A program made the position numbers and the translations under genes. Under the pieces are notes generated by a model. That model was not told the DNA's origin, did not search any database, and worked only from the letters and a program-made list of their open reading frames with translations. 64,000 bases of DNA from NCBI GenBank assembly GCA_044227095.1, contig JBGAFV010000001.1, positions 992,001 through 1,056,000 on the forward strand, given 5' to 3'. Source of the stretch: JACMLD01 sp044227095. Its GTDB lineage: Bacteria; Bacteroidota; Bacteroidia; Chitinophagales; Chitinophagaceae. Below, piece after piece: positions 50,020-58,987 of the stretch (position 1 is the first letter of the stretch; each line of letters begins with the position of its first letter).

Positions 50020-50202
50020 TAACCCCTAACCCCTAAAGGGGGATAAATAAATTTATTAAAATGATGTTGTTCAATTTAATGTTTTAATCATTAAAGCAAG
50101 GTTTTAATTGCGAATTTGAAAATATATGAGTTGCAGAAAACAAATTCTACGAATTACTTATCAAGATGGTCTAAGTCTCCCCTTCAGGGGGACAGGGGGT
50201 TT
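50020..50202. repeat. small MITE-like element with AACCCCTAA..AGGGGGA ends
   Basis: The left end TAACCCCTAACCCCTAAAGG (then GGGA) and the right end TCTCCCCTTCAGGGGGACAG (then GGGGTTT) are related inverses around an AT-rich interior. The right end overlaps the last codons and stop of rlmD (50184). Confidence 0.62.
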
Positions 50203-51599
50203 CGCAGCTTTAGCTGCACCACATTTTCTATATGATGCGTTTGCGGAAACATATCTACCGGTTGCACTTTTGTAACTGTATATTTTTCATCAAGCAACTG
50301 TAAATCCCTTGCCTGTGTAGCAGGGTTACAGCTTACATATACCACAGTTGGTGCGGCTATATCAAGTATTTTTCTTACAAGTTTTTCGTGCATGCCTGCC
50401 CGTGGTGGATCTGTTATAATTACATCGGGTCTGCCGTGTACAGAAAAAAATGCATCGTTGCACACATCAATAACATCACCTGCAAAAAAATGAGCATGCT
50501 GTATGTTGTTAAGTGCTGCATTTTCTTTTGCATCATCAATCGCTTCTTCAATTAATTCTACCCCTATTATTTTTTTTGCCAGCCTGCTTACAAAAATGCC
50601 AATGCTACCGGTACCGCAATACAAATCGTACACCGTTTCATTGCCGGTTAGTTCAGCAAAATCCCTGGTTACTTTGTATAATTTTTCTCCCTGTGTTGTA
50701 TTGGTCTGAAAAAAAGATTTAGGGCTTATCTTAAATTTAAAATCTTCAAGCGTTTCCAGCGCATAGCCCTTACCGAAATAGGTTACCGGCTGCAAATCGT
50801 AAATGGTATCGTTTTTTTTAGGGTTGATGGTATAGAGCAGTGTGGTAATGGATGGCACCTGCTGCAAAAGATGATCAAACAATTGCTTTATGGCAGCTTC
50901 ATCTTTATAAGCAATGCAAAGGTTTACCATCACTTCGCCAGTGGTGCACACTCGTATTATTAAAGTTCTTAACCAACCGGTATGATTACGGATATCATAA
51001 AACGGCAGGTTGTTTTTAAGTGCATATGATCTGATGGTATTCTTAATGGCATTGGCAGGTTCCTCCATTAAATGGCAGGTATTGATATCAATTACTTTAT
51101 CAAACAGCCTGGGCACATGGTAACCAATTGCATTGTTTTGTGCTGCTGCTTCGGTATTATTCATTTCAGAAGGCAGCAGGTAACGGCGGTTGCTAAAAGT
51201 AAACTCCAGTTTATTGCGATAACGTGCAATGGTATCGCAACCAAGTATAGGCATAGTATCCGGCAGCGCTACTTTACCCAACCTGCGCAGATTTTGCGTT
51301 ACTTCATTTTCTTTAAACTGCAATTGTTTTTCGTAAGGCAGCATCTGCCATTTGCATCCACCGCAAATACCAAAATGTTCGCAAAAAGGTGTTACCCTGT
51401 CTTTAGAGTAAGTATGGAAATGAACAGCCTTGCCTTCGGCCCAATCTTTTTTGTTTTTGCTAAGCTGTACATCCACTACATCGCCGGGTACAGCTCCGGA
51501 AATAAAAACCACTTTGCCTTCTGTTCGGGCCAATGCCTTTCCTTCGGCGGCATAATCTTCTACAGTAACATTTTCCAGCACAACATTCTTTTTACGCAT
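50184..51599 (-). CDS. rlmD: 23S rRNA (uracil1939-C5)-methyltransferase RlmD-type
   Basis: A 471-residue class I methyltransferase. The N-terminal TRAM domain (VTVEDYAAEGKALARTEGKV) precedes an iron-sulfur motif CEHFGICGGCKWQ. The catalytic domain has SAM motif VYDLYCGTGSIG, the ITDPPRAGM motif and nucleophile Cys in YVSCNPATQARDL. RlmC/RlmD/TrmA relatives share this plan, and RlmD is the usual assignment in Bacteroidota. The C-terminus RNPLSP is encoded by a dispersed repeat. Confidence 0.9.
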   Translation of the reverse strand: MRKKNVVLENVTVEDYAAEGKALARTEGKVVFISGAVPGDVVDVQLSKNKKDWAEGKAVHFHTYSKDRVTPFCEHFGICGGCKWQMLPYEKQLQFKENEVTQNLRRLGKVALPDTMPILGCDTIARYRNKLEFTFSNRRYLLPSEMNNTEAAAQNNAIGYHVPRLFDKVIDINTCHLMEEPANAIKNTIRSYALKNNLPFYDIRNHTGWLRTLIIRVCTTGEVMVNLCIAYKDEAAIKQLFDHLLQQVPSITTLLYTINPKKNDTIYDLQPVTYFGKGYALETLEDFKFKISPKSFFQTNTTQGEKLYKVTRDFAELTGNETVYDLYCGTGSIGIFVSRLAKKIIGVELIEEAIDDAKENAALNNIQHAHFFAGDVIDVCNDAFFSVHGRPDVIITDPPRAGMHEKLVRKILDIAAPTVVYVSCNPATQARDLQLLDEKYTVTKVQPVDMFPQTHHIENVVQLKLRNPLSP

Positions 51600-51609
51600 G
51601 CCGCAAATG

Positions 51610-51683
51610 TAAAGGTTTAAGGCAATAGGTATAAGGTTTAGGGTATTATGCCTTATACCTTAAGCCATATACCCTTCACCCTA
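51610..51683. repeat. GGTTTAGGG palindromic repeat, copy 2
   Basis: GGTATAAGGTTTAGGGTATT, then ATGCCTTATACCTTAAGCC and ATATACCCTTCACCCTA. It sits between two minus-strand genes; its edge supplies the stop codon of the small hypothetical gene. Confidence 0.65.
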
Positions 51684-52052
51684 TTGCGGGCCCTTATAGT
51701 ATTCTCCCGGATCATTCAGCACTTTTTTCCATTGGCGCTGGTGGCTTTCCTGCCATTTTTTATCTCCGGCAACAGACCAGTTTACACCCTGTAATTGTTG
51801 CGTAATAAAACCGCGTTGTTCGGGATGTACAAAAAGCGGGTGGAGGTAAAACCATTTTTTATCGGTAATAATAAACGCCCAGAAACTGGCAAAATCAGCA
51901 TAATTGGTTTCAAAAACCTTCAATTCGTCTGTATCGCTGTTATATGTACTGTGGTTATAATAAAAATGAATCTTGCCATCATCAGATGTTATGCGGTAAA
52001 GGCTTCCCCCCGCGTTTTCATTACTGATGTCTATGTAGAGTTCCTTTTTCAT
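51681..52052 (-). CDS. small hypothetical protein (123 aa)
   Basis: It encodes a soluble, acidic-aromatic protein without a signal peptide or membrane segment. Visible features are a beta-rich N-terminal half (SLYRITSDDGKIHFYYNHST) and a Trp-rich C-terminal half (WAFIITDKKWFYLHPLFVHP). I do not recognise the family. It is flanked on both sides by copies of the same palindromic repeat, the left one providing its stop codon. Coding character is consistent with its neighbours. Confidence 0.7.
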   Translation of the reverse strand: MKKELYIDISNENAGGSLYRITSDDGKIHFYYNHSTYNSDTDELKVFETNYADFASFWAFIITDKKWFYLHPLFVHPEQRGFITQQLQGVNWSVAGDKKWQESHQRQWKKVLNDPGEYYKGPQ

Positions 52053-52057
52053 AAGGT

Positions 52058-52131
52058 TAAAGGTAACTGGTGTATGTCAAAAGGTGATAAGCAGTGACCT
52101 TCCGGCTTACACCCTAAAGCTTATACCTTTC
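52058..52131. repeat. GGTTTAGGG palindromic repeat, copy 3 (diverged)
   Basis: AAAGGTAACTGGTGTATGTC, then GACCTTCCGGCTTACACCCT and AAAGCTTATACCTTT. It lies between the divergent hypothetical and TlpA-like genes. Confidence 0.5.
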
Positions 52132-52207
52132 CTTAATTTAGCAGCCGCTTAACCATCTTAAAAATTTATTTTCAATATTTTCGCTACTTAACCGTTATGG
52201 TACCACG

Positions 52208-53647
52208 ATGAAGAAATTACTGTTACTACCCTTTTTGTTGGTTGTTGCCCATCTTTCTGCTCAAACTGCGGGGTATTCTATTGCAATAACGCTGAAGCCG
52301 TATAAAAATCAATACGTGTACCTCGGCTACTACTATGGAAAAATTAAAGCACTGGCAGATTCTGTAATGCTAAACGCCAATAGCGCAGGTGTTTTTAAAG
52401 GCAAGGAAAAACTGAGCGGCGGCATTTACTTTATTGTTTCGCCCCGCAAGGAAATTCTGTTTGAAGTGTTGCTGGATAAACAGCAAAACTTTTCTATACA
52501 GGCAGATTCTGCAGGCCTGCCAAACAGTGTAAAGTTTATTAACTCGCCAGATAATTCACTCTTTCAATCTTACTCAAAATATGCCAATACCAATGGCAAA
52601 ACAGCAACAGGCTATATGAATGAACTTGCTGCTGCTAATAATAAGGCTGATAGTACAAAGATTACAGACAAGCTCCGCTTACTGAATGAACAAATGACCC
52701 GCTACCGCGATAGTGTAACTGGCAAAAATCCCGGAAGCATGCTTGCGGCTTTGTTTAAATCTTTAAAAGAGCCTGTTGTTCCGCCAGCAGCAAAACATCC
52801 CGGCGGCAAATACGATTCTTTGTATGCTTATAACTATTTTAAAAATCATTATTGGGATGGTGTAAGCTTTACTGATGAACGCCTGTTGCGCACACCTATT
52901 TTTGAGCCACGCCTCGACAAATATTATAAAACCCTTGTAGTACCAGAGCCGGACAGTATAAAAAAAGAAGTGGACATTATGCTGGCAAAATCTGCCCCTA
53001 ATAAAGAAATGTACAAATACCTGCTCACTTATTTTGTACAGCAATACATTAACCCGCAATACATGGGGCAGGATGCCGTTTTTGTACACCTTTTTGAAAA
53101 ATACATTAACAATAATCCCGAGGTAGACTGGTTTACCGATAAGTACAAAAAATACATGACAGACAGGGCATATAGCCTGATGGCAAACCTTATTGGTGCA
53201 CCTGCTCAAAACCTGGAACTGGTAGACTCACTGGATAAACCAAGGCCGCTTTACGATGTAAAAGCTCCTTATGTTGTTATTTGCTTTTGGGATGCCACCT
53301 GCAGCCATTGCAAGGAAGTGGTACCAAAGCTTGATTCCATCTACCAGCAAAAATGGAAACAGGAAGGTGTGGTTATTTACGGAGTAATGGTAGACGGCGG
53401 AAAAGAAGCATGGACCAACTATATACGAGACAACAATTTAAAAGACTGGATTCACGTTTATGAAACCAATGCTGCACGGGATGCAGGTTATGCTGCAGGC
53501 AAACCAAATTACCGCCAGTTATACGATGTGTACCAAACGCCTATTTTGTATTTGCTTGATAAAGACAAACGGATTATAGCGAAAAAATTAACCTACGACC
53601 AGATTGAAGAAGTGCTGAATGTAAAAATGAAACAAGCCGTAAAATAA
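52208..53647 (+). CDS. TlpA-like thioredoxin-fold protein with N-terminal DUF4369/DUF5106-type region
   Basis: A 479-residue exported protein with a signal peptide (about residues 1-19, LSAQ cleavage). The N-terminal beta-rich region (VYLGYYYGKIKALADSVML) resembles DUF4369. A helical middle follows (EQMTRYRDSVTGKNPGSMLA, YDSLYAYNYFKNHYWD). The C-terminal thioredoxin fold has the redox pair in CFWDATCSHCKEVVPKLD (CSHC, near residue 365). It is probably a periplasmic disulfide or respiratory-assembly thioredoxin. It is co-directional with the PPIase gene 78 bases later. Confidence 0.87.
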   Translation: MKKLLLLPFLLVVAHLSAQTAGYSIAITLKPYKNQYVYLGYYYGKIKALADSVMLNANSAGVFKGKEKLSGGIYFIVSPRKEILFEVLLDKQQNFSIQADSAGLPNSVKFINSPDNSLFQSYSKYANTNGKTATGYMNELAAANNKADSTKITDKLRLLNEQMTRYRDSVTGKNPGSMLAALFKSLKEPVVPPAAKHPGGKYDSLYAYNYFKNHYWDGVSFTDERLLRTPIFEPRLDKYYKTLVVPEPDSIKKEVDIMLAKSAPNKEMYKYLLTYFVQQYINPQYMGQDAVFVHLFEKYINNNPEVDWFTDKYKKYMTDRAYSLMANLIGAPAQNLELVDSLDKPRPLYDVKAPYVVICFWDATCSHCKEVVPKLDSIYQQKWKQEGVVIYGVMVDGGKEAWTNYIRDNNLKDWIHVYETNAARDAGYAAGKPNYRQLYDVYQTPILYLLDKDKRIIAKKLTYDQIEEVLNVKMKQAVK

Positions 53648-53722
53648 AAGGCATAAGGAGAAAGATTTAGGGTTTAAGGACTCTTTTACCATAAACCCTG
53701 CACCTTACGCCATTTACCTTTA
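53648..53722. repeat. GGTTTAGGG palindromic repeat, copy 4
   Basis: AAGGCATAAGGAGAAAGATT, then TAGGGTTTAAGG and the inverse half CATAAACCCTGCACCTTACG. It occupies the gap between the TlpA-like and PPIase genes. Confidence 0.62.
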
Positions 53723-53731
53723 ATTGTGTTT

Positions 53732-55651
53732 ATGAAAAAAACCATCACTGCTTTATTAGTATTGATCTCCTGCTGTGGTTATTCACAAACAATTTTTACC
53801 TATGGTAAAAACAGTGTAAGTAAAGATGAATTTCTGCGTGCATACAATAAAAACAATACCAGCAATACCAACTCGGAAAAAGTTTACCGCGACTACCTAA
53901 ATCTCTACATACGCTTTAAACTAAAAGTACAGGCAGCCTATGATGCAAAGCTGGATACTTTGTCTGCACAGAAAAATGAACTGAAAAATTTTCGTGGGCA
54001 GATTATTGAAGGTTTTATGAATGATGAAAGCAGTATTAAATTACTGGTAAACGAAGCCTTTGAGCGCAACCAGAAAGATTTGCGTGTCTCTTATATTTAT
54101 ATCCCTTTCCGCGTTGGCGATACACTTGCAGCTTACAAAAAAGCCATGGAAGCATACACTAAAATTGAAAGCGGATCTGATTTTGCAAGCGTGGCCGAAA
54201 CTTATTCTGCAGACCCTGCAGTGCATACCAATAAAGGCGATATAGGTTACATAACCACCTTTGTTCTTCCTTATGAGTTTGAAACAATTGTATACAATAC
54301 AGCAGTAGGAAAAACAGCCAGGCCATTTCGCAGCAAAACTGCTTATGTAATTTTTAAAACAACAGCAGAACGTGCAGCTATAGGCAGAATGCGGGCAGCA
54401 CAAATATTAATTGGGTTTCCTCCAAATGCAGATGATAAAGAGAAAGAAAGAAAAAAGATACTGGCAGATTCAATTTATACTGCTCTGCAAAATGGTGCGC
54501 CTTTCTCGCAAATGGTAAGTAAATACAGTACAGATAATATTAGTTATGCAGCTGCCGGCCTTATGCCGGAATTTGGTACAGGAAGATATAGTGAAGATTT
54601 TGAAAACGCAGCGTTCAGTCTTGCCAAAGAAGGAGACTTGAGCAAACCTGTGCTTACATCTTTTGGCTATCACATTATAAGACGTGTAGACCGCATACCA
54701 GTAAACACAGATAAAAATAATGAGAACGCCATGGAGCAGCTTAAACAAGCTGTAAAGTCAGACAAACGAATAGACGTTGCCAAACATATGCTGGCAGAAA
54801 AAATAATGAAGACAACAGGCTATGCAAATGCTTCTTATAACGAACCTCAGTTGCTGGAATATGCAGACAGTGTTTATGCAAACAAGGCGCCAAAGCAATT
54901 GCCCACAATGAACGACAAGACAGTTGTTTTTACTTTTCCCGGACAAAAAGTAACTGTAGCCGAGTTTGCGAAATATATTAATAGTGTAAAGTACACACCG
55001 GATTTTCGCGGAAAATCTACACAACAGCTATTGCAGCAATATGCTGAAACGGTAGCGATGGAAAATTACCGCAACAACCTTGAGAAATACAACAAAGAAT
55101 TTGCCAGTCAGCTAAAAGAATTTAAAGATGGTAATCTATTGTTTGAGATAATGCAGCGCAAAGTGTGGGACAAAGCATCTGCCGATTCTGCTGGTTTGAA
55201 AAATTATTATGCTGCACATAAAAATAAATACTGGTGGGAAGAAAGCGCTGATGTAATTCTGTTTACCTGCAGCGATACTGCCAGCGCCGCAAAAGCAAGA
55301 AACGCTTTTGCAAAAAATCCTTCAGACTGGAAAAGCATGGTGCAAAATTCTGATGGCACCATACAGGCAGATTCCGGAAGGTTTGAAATAACGCAACTAC
55401 CTGTTTCCGTTACCAGTAATATAAAAGCCGGTTATATTTCAGAACCGGTAAAAAACGCTACAGACAATGTTACCACTTTTGCATATGTGATTAAAGTGTA
55501 TAAAGATCGTATGCCGCGTAATTTTGAAGATGCCCGGGGTTTTGTTATTAATGACTACCAATCTTTCCTTGAAGACAAATGGGTGGCAACACTAAAAACA
55601 AAATATCCTGTAAAAGTTATTGAGCCAGTATTGCAAAGCTGCTGGAAATAG
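53732..55651 (+). CDS. periplasmic peptidylprolyl isomerase (SurA/PpiC parvulin type)
   Basis: The start is ATG 53732 (MKKTITALLVLISCCGYSQ, signal peptide); a GTG 6 bases upstream is less likely. The protein has 639 residues. An N-terminal SurA-like chaperone region (YLNLYIRFKLKVQAAYDAKL) is followed by two parvulin modules: about 120-230 (LRVSYIYIPF, then DPAVHTNKGDIGY) and 232-345 (MRAAQILIGF, then FGTGRYSEDFENAAFSLAKE). A long C-terminal alpha region follows. It should assist outer-membrane protein folding. Its stop codon lies within the first unit of a tandem repeat. Confidence 0.9.
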   Translation: MKKTITALLVLISCCGYSQTIFTYGKNSVSKDEFLRAYNKNNTSNTNSEKVYRDYLNLYIRFKLKVQAAYDAKLDTLSAQKNELKNFRGQIIEGFMNDESSIKLLVNEAFERNQKDLRVSYIYIPFRVGDTLAAYKKAMEAYTKIESGSDFASVAETYSADPAVHTNKGDIGYITTFVLPYEFETIVYNTAVGKTARPFRSKTAYVIFKTTAERAAIGRMRAAQILIGFPPNADDKEKERKKILADSIYTALQNGAPFSQMVSKYSTDNISYAAAGLMPEFGTGRYSEDFENAAFSLAKEGDLSKPVLTSFGYHIIRRVDRIPVNTDKNNENAMEQLKQAVKSDKRIDVAKHMLAEKIMKTTGYANASYNEPQLLEYADSVYANKAPKQLPTMNDKTVVFTFPGQKVTVAEFAKYINSVKYTPDFRGKSTQQLLQQYAETVAMENYRNNLEKYNKEFASQLKEFKDGNLLFEIMQRKVWDKASADSAGLKNYYAAHKNKYWWEESADVILFTCSDTASAAKARNAFAKNPSDWKSMVQNSDGTIQADSGRFEITQLPVSVTSNIKAGYISEPVKNATDNVTTFAYVIKVYKDRMPRNFEDARGFVINDYQSFLEDKWVATLKTKYPVKVIEPVLQSCWK

Positions 55652-56268
55652 AAATAAGAAAATAGAACGCAGATTTTGATGATTGTTATGATTTAAAGCT
55701 ACAAGCTGTTAGCTGCAAGTTTGTTTCGAAGAAACACTCCGTGTATCGCCTTAAAAAAGATCTATCATTAAACGCACTAACCCAAGCATTTTCAAAGTTG
55801 ATCGTAAAAGCCCTTTTGTGCTTCGCCGTGTCAAAGTGTCTCCGTGGTTAAAATAGAAATAAGAAAATAGAACGCAGATTCTGATGATTGTTATGATTTA
55901 AAGCTACAAGCTATTAGCTGCAAGTTTGTTTCGAAGAAACACTCCGTGTATCGCCTTAAAAAAGATCTATCATTAAACGCACTAACCCAAGCATTTTCAA
56001 AGTTGATCGTAAATGCTCTTTTGTGCTTCGCCGTGTCAAAGTGTCTCCGTGGTTAAAAATAGAAGTAAGAAAATAGAACGCAGATTCTGATGATTGTTAT
56101 GATTTAAAGCTACAAGCTGTTAGCTATTAGCTGCAAGTTTGTTTCGAAGAAACACTCCGTGTATCGCCTTAAAAAAGATCTATCATTAAACGCACTAACC
56201 CAAGCATTTTCAAAGTTGATCGTAAAAGCCCTTCTGTGCTTCTCTGTGTTACAGTGTCTCTGTGGTTA
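55646..56268. repeat. three tandem ~205-bp repeat units
   Basis: Units begin at 55646, 55851 and 56057 (periods 205 and 206). Each starts AAATAGAARTAAGAAAATAG, continues with AACGCAGAT, TGATTGTTATGATTT, a GCTACAAGCTRTTAGCT stretch, CACTCCGTGTATCGCC and AAAAAGATCTATCATTAAAC. Each ends near GTGTCTCYGTGGTTAA. The third has a 7-base insertion in the TTAGCT part and a more diverged end. No ORF longer than a few dozen codons. Diverged inverted copies lie at about 58661-58800 and 61326-61497. Confidence 0.9.
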
Positions 56269-56270
56269 AC

Positions 56271-57224
56271 CTACACCAATTCCTTCACCGTATTATAAAT
56301 AACTTTTGGTTTGCCCAATGTATAATAATGCAATACAGGCACCCCAAATTTTCTTAATTCCTTGCTTTGTTGTATCAGCCATTCTGTACCAACTTTCTCT
56401 GCATCTTCATCTGTTTTTGTTTTGGCCAATGCATTTGAAAGATCTGTTGGTATATCTACATGAAATATTTTAGGAAGTATGTTCAGTTGCTTTTTATTGG
56501 TAATTGGTTTTAAACCTGGAATGATAGGTACATTAATACCATTTTCCCTGCACAGTTTTACAAACTCAAAATATTTCTGGTTGTTGAAAAACATTTGCGT
56601 CATAATATACTCTGCGCCGGCATCAACCTTTGCTTTCAGGTAGCTCATGTCTGTTTCCAGGTTAGGTGCTTCAAAATGTTTTTCCGGGTAACCAGCAATG
56701 CCCATGCAAAAATTTGTTTTGCCACCATTCTTAATGTCTTCTTCCTGGTAAATACCATGATTAAGATTAGATACTTGTTTCAGTAAGTCTAATGCATAGC
56801 GGTTACCATCGGGATGCGGTTCAAACGCAGCTTCGTTCTTTGCAGCATCACCACGCAATACAAGTACATTATCGATGCCCAAAAAATTTAAATCTATCAA
56901 CGCATCTTCTGTTTCCCTTTTAGAAAAGCCACCACATATTAAATGCGGTACAGCATCTACCTGGTAATGGTTCATAATAGCAGCGCAAATGCCTACTGTA
57001 CCCGGACGCTTGCGCACTTCTACTTTTTCAAAAGTGCCATCTGTTTTCTTTTTAAACATTGTTTCACTGCGGTGATACGTTACGTTTATAAAAGATGGTT
57101 TAAAACTCATCAGCGGATCCAGGTGATCATATATAGCGTTAATGCCCTTGCCTTTTAAAGGTGGCAATACTTCAAACGATATCAGCGTACTCTTTGCGTT
57201 ATTTAAGTGGTCAATTACCTTCAT
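56271..57224 (-). CDS. metF: methylenetetrahydrofolate reductase
   Basis: The start is ATG 57224 (MKVIDHLNNAKSTLISFEVL); the longer frame adds seven residues upstream into the promoter. A TIM-barrel flavoenzyme of 317 residues: ISFEVLPPLKGKG has the catalytic Glu region, FINVTYHRSE the substrate loop, and HLICGGFSKRETEDALIDL and LVLRGDAAKN the FAD-binding pattern. It makes 5-methyl-THF for methionine synthesis. A textbook promoter lies directly upstream. Its stop lies 2 bases from the tandem repeat. Confidence 0.95.
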   Translation of the reverse strand: MKVIDHLNNAKSTLISFEVLPPLKGKGINAIYDHLDPLMSFKPSFINVTYHRSETMFKKKTDGTFEKVEVRKRPGTVGICAAIMNHYQVDAVPHLICGGFSKRETEDALIDLNFLGIDNVLVLRGDAAKNEAAFEPHPDGNRYALDLLKQVSNLNHGIYQEEDIKNGGKTNFCMGIAGYPEKHFEAPNLETDMSYLKAKVDAGAEYIMTQMFFNNQKYFEFVKLCRENGINVPIIPGLKPITNKKQLNILPKIFHVDIPTDLSNALAKTKTDEDAEKVGTEWLIQQSKELRKFGVPVLHYYTLGKPKVIYNTVKELV

Positions 57225-57242
57225 TTGGATAAAATATAGGCG

Positions 57243-57273
57243 CAAACTTACTTATGGTTGGCTATATATCAAA
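57243..57273 (-). promoter_or_regulatory. metF: metF promoter
   Basis: On the minus strand, TTTG (57273-57270), a 19-bp spacer and TAAGTTTG (57250-57243) match the Bacteroidota consensus exactly. The -7 box ends 18 bases before the ATG. Confidence 0.72.
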
Positions 57274-57342
57274 ACCCTGTTAAATAAAATAACGAAGGTG
57301 CATATTGCAGCAGTTACGGTATTTTTGTAAAAAGCTGTTCCA

Positions 57343-58536
57343 TTGAGTTTAACTATACATACGCACGACTTAGTTAAGAGTTACCGAAACCGCACTGTGG
57401 TAAACCATGTTTCCGTACAGGTGCAACAGGGAGAAATTGTAGGCCTGCTGGGGCCAAATGGTGCTGGTAAAACCACTACTTTCTATATGGTAGTAGGATT
57501 AATACGACCTGATGAGGGCAGCGTCTTCCTTAATGATGATGATATTACCAAAGAACCCATGTACAAAAGGGCACAAATGGGCCTTGGTTACCTGCCACAG
57601 GAGGCATCGGTATTCCGTAAGCTTTCGGTAGAAGATAATATTAAGGCCATTCTTGAAATGACCAAACTCGATAAACACCAGCAAAAAGATAAGCTTGAAA
57701 GTTTACTGGATGAATTTGGCCTGCAGCATGTAAGAAAAAACAATGGCGATAGTTTAAGCGGTGGTGAAAGAAGGCGTACAGAAATTGCCCGTGCACTTGC
57801 CGTAGATCCCAAATTTATATTGCTTGATGAACCTTTTGCCGGTGTAGACCCTATTGCGGTGGAAGATATACAAACAGTAGTAGCAAGGTTGAAAACAAAA
57901 AACATTGGTATTCTTATTACAGACCATAATGTAAACGAAACACTTTCTATCTGCGACCGTGCTTATTTATTAATTGACGGAAAAATTTTCAAACATGGCA
58001 CTGCAGAAGAACTTGCTGCAGATGAACAGGTAAGGCGTTTATACCTTGGAAGAAACTTTGAACTGAAGAGAAAAGATTATTTGCATGATGAGGTAAAAAC
58101 AAAAATTGGCGAAAAGAGAGAAATAAAGGATGATAAATTACATGCAGCGTTGGAAAACGCTGTGCAGATGGCAAATAGAATTGTAACTGCTCCCATTACT
58201 GCACAACATATAAAAAGCCTTAGGGAAGGACTCGACGACTTAAACATCAAAGATTTTTTTCAGTTTACAGGAGAGTTAAAAAAAGCATGTATTGATTTTG
58301 CAGAAAAAAATAACCGTACTAAAATTAAAGAAACAGCAAACCAAATTCCTGATTTTAATATTCGTGATTTTAAGCTCGGTGCAGGCGGCAGCATGTTAAG
58401 GTTATTGCCAGGAGGAGATATGATTGCTTATCAAGACGTGGTTGGCGAACTAGATGGAGCTATCAGGGAAATTCAATCTTTGCTTGCTAAGCTTTCAATG
58501 TACACAGAAAACGAAGAGTTTGAAAAGATAAACTAG
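57343..58536 (+). CDS. lptB: LPS export ABC ATPase LptB with long C-terminal extension
   Basis: A 397-residue protein. Residues 1 to about 240 are a standard LptB: Walker A GPNGAGKTTTF, Q-loop GYLPQEASVFRKLS, signature LSGGERRRTEIARAL, Walker B FILLDEPFAGVDP, switch ITDHNVNETL. LptB proteins I know end at about this point. Here about 155 more residues follow, helical and charged, with HAALENAVQMANRIVTAPIT, LREGLDDLNIKDFFQFTGEL and LAKLSMYTENEEFEKIN. I do not recognise that domain. Translation appears to start at TTG 57343; no ATG fits. TATTTTTG at 57320 may be its -7 box. Confidence 0.9.
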   Translation: MSLTIHTHDLVKSYRNRTVVNHVSVQVQQGEIVGLLGPNGAGKTTTFYMVVGLIRPDEGSVFLNDDDITKEPMYKRAQMGLGYLPQEASVFRKLSVEDNIKAILEMTKLDKHQQKDKLESLLDEFGLQHVRKNNGDSLSGGERRRTEIARALAVDPKFILLDEPFAGVDPIAVEDIQTVVARLKTKNIGILITDHNVNETLSICDRAYLLIDGKIFKHGTAEELAADEQVRRLYLGRNFELKRKDYLHDEVKTKIGEKREIKDDKLHAALENAVQMANRIVTAPITAQHIKSLREGLDDLNIKDFFQFTGELKKACIDFAEKNNRTKIKETANQIPDFNIRDFKLGAGGSMLRLLPGGDMIAYQDVVGELDGAIREIQSLLAKLSMYTENEEFEKIN

Positions 58537-58565
58537 CTCATCTTTATCTTTTGTACTTCTGCTTT

Positions 58566-58650
58566 ACCACATAGATCATAGAAACATAGGTGCACATAGG
58601 CTTTTGAAAAATCATGTGCTTTCTATGTGTTTCTATTGTTCCTATGTGGT
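58566..58650. repeat. ACCACATAG..CTATGTGGT palindromic element
   Basis: ACCACATAGATCATAGAAAC, then an imperfect inverse ending GTTCCTATGTGGT. It is intergenic, between lptB and the GH3-family gene. Confidence 0.65.
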
Positions 58651-58660
58651 GAAAAGATGC

Positions 58661-58800
58661 TGATCTAATTTTACCACAAAGACACGAGGACATAGAGAAG
58701 CACGGGTATATTTATCGACGATAACTATTGAGGTAATATACGGAGTGTTGCTGCGAAACTGCTAAGCTTGCAGCTAATAGCTAACCGCTTGTAGCTTCTC
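58661..58800. repeat. diverged inverted copy of the 205-bp repeat (partial)
   Basis: CGGAGTGTTGCTGCGAAACT, then GCAGCTAATAGCTAACCGCT and TGTAGC, parallels the reverse complement of the tandem unit at 55646-56268. Further on, GTACAAGTGTGCGACGCAAC (58853-58872) is the exact inverse of 43164-43183. The rest of 58801-58987 shows no gene. Confidence 0.6.
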
Positions 58801-58987
58801 TTCGCTGCTCCTTTGCGCTCTTTGCCAGGAATTTGTTGCTGCATGTTATATTGTACAAGTGTGCGACGCAACAGAAGTGCAATAGCGATATACCGCCCGG
58901 TCCATTATTAAATTCTCCTTCTTATAACCAGTATTTACCGTTTAGTGATACAAGTTTCAGCGCATTTGTTTATTTTGCCGGCAGGGT

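Noticed and set aside
55646..56268. Tandem repeats considered as a CRISPR array
   Set aside because: Units are ~205 bp with no alternation of short repeats and unique spacers, and no cas genes are nearby.
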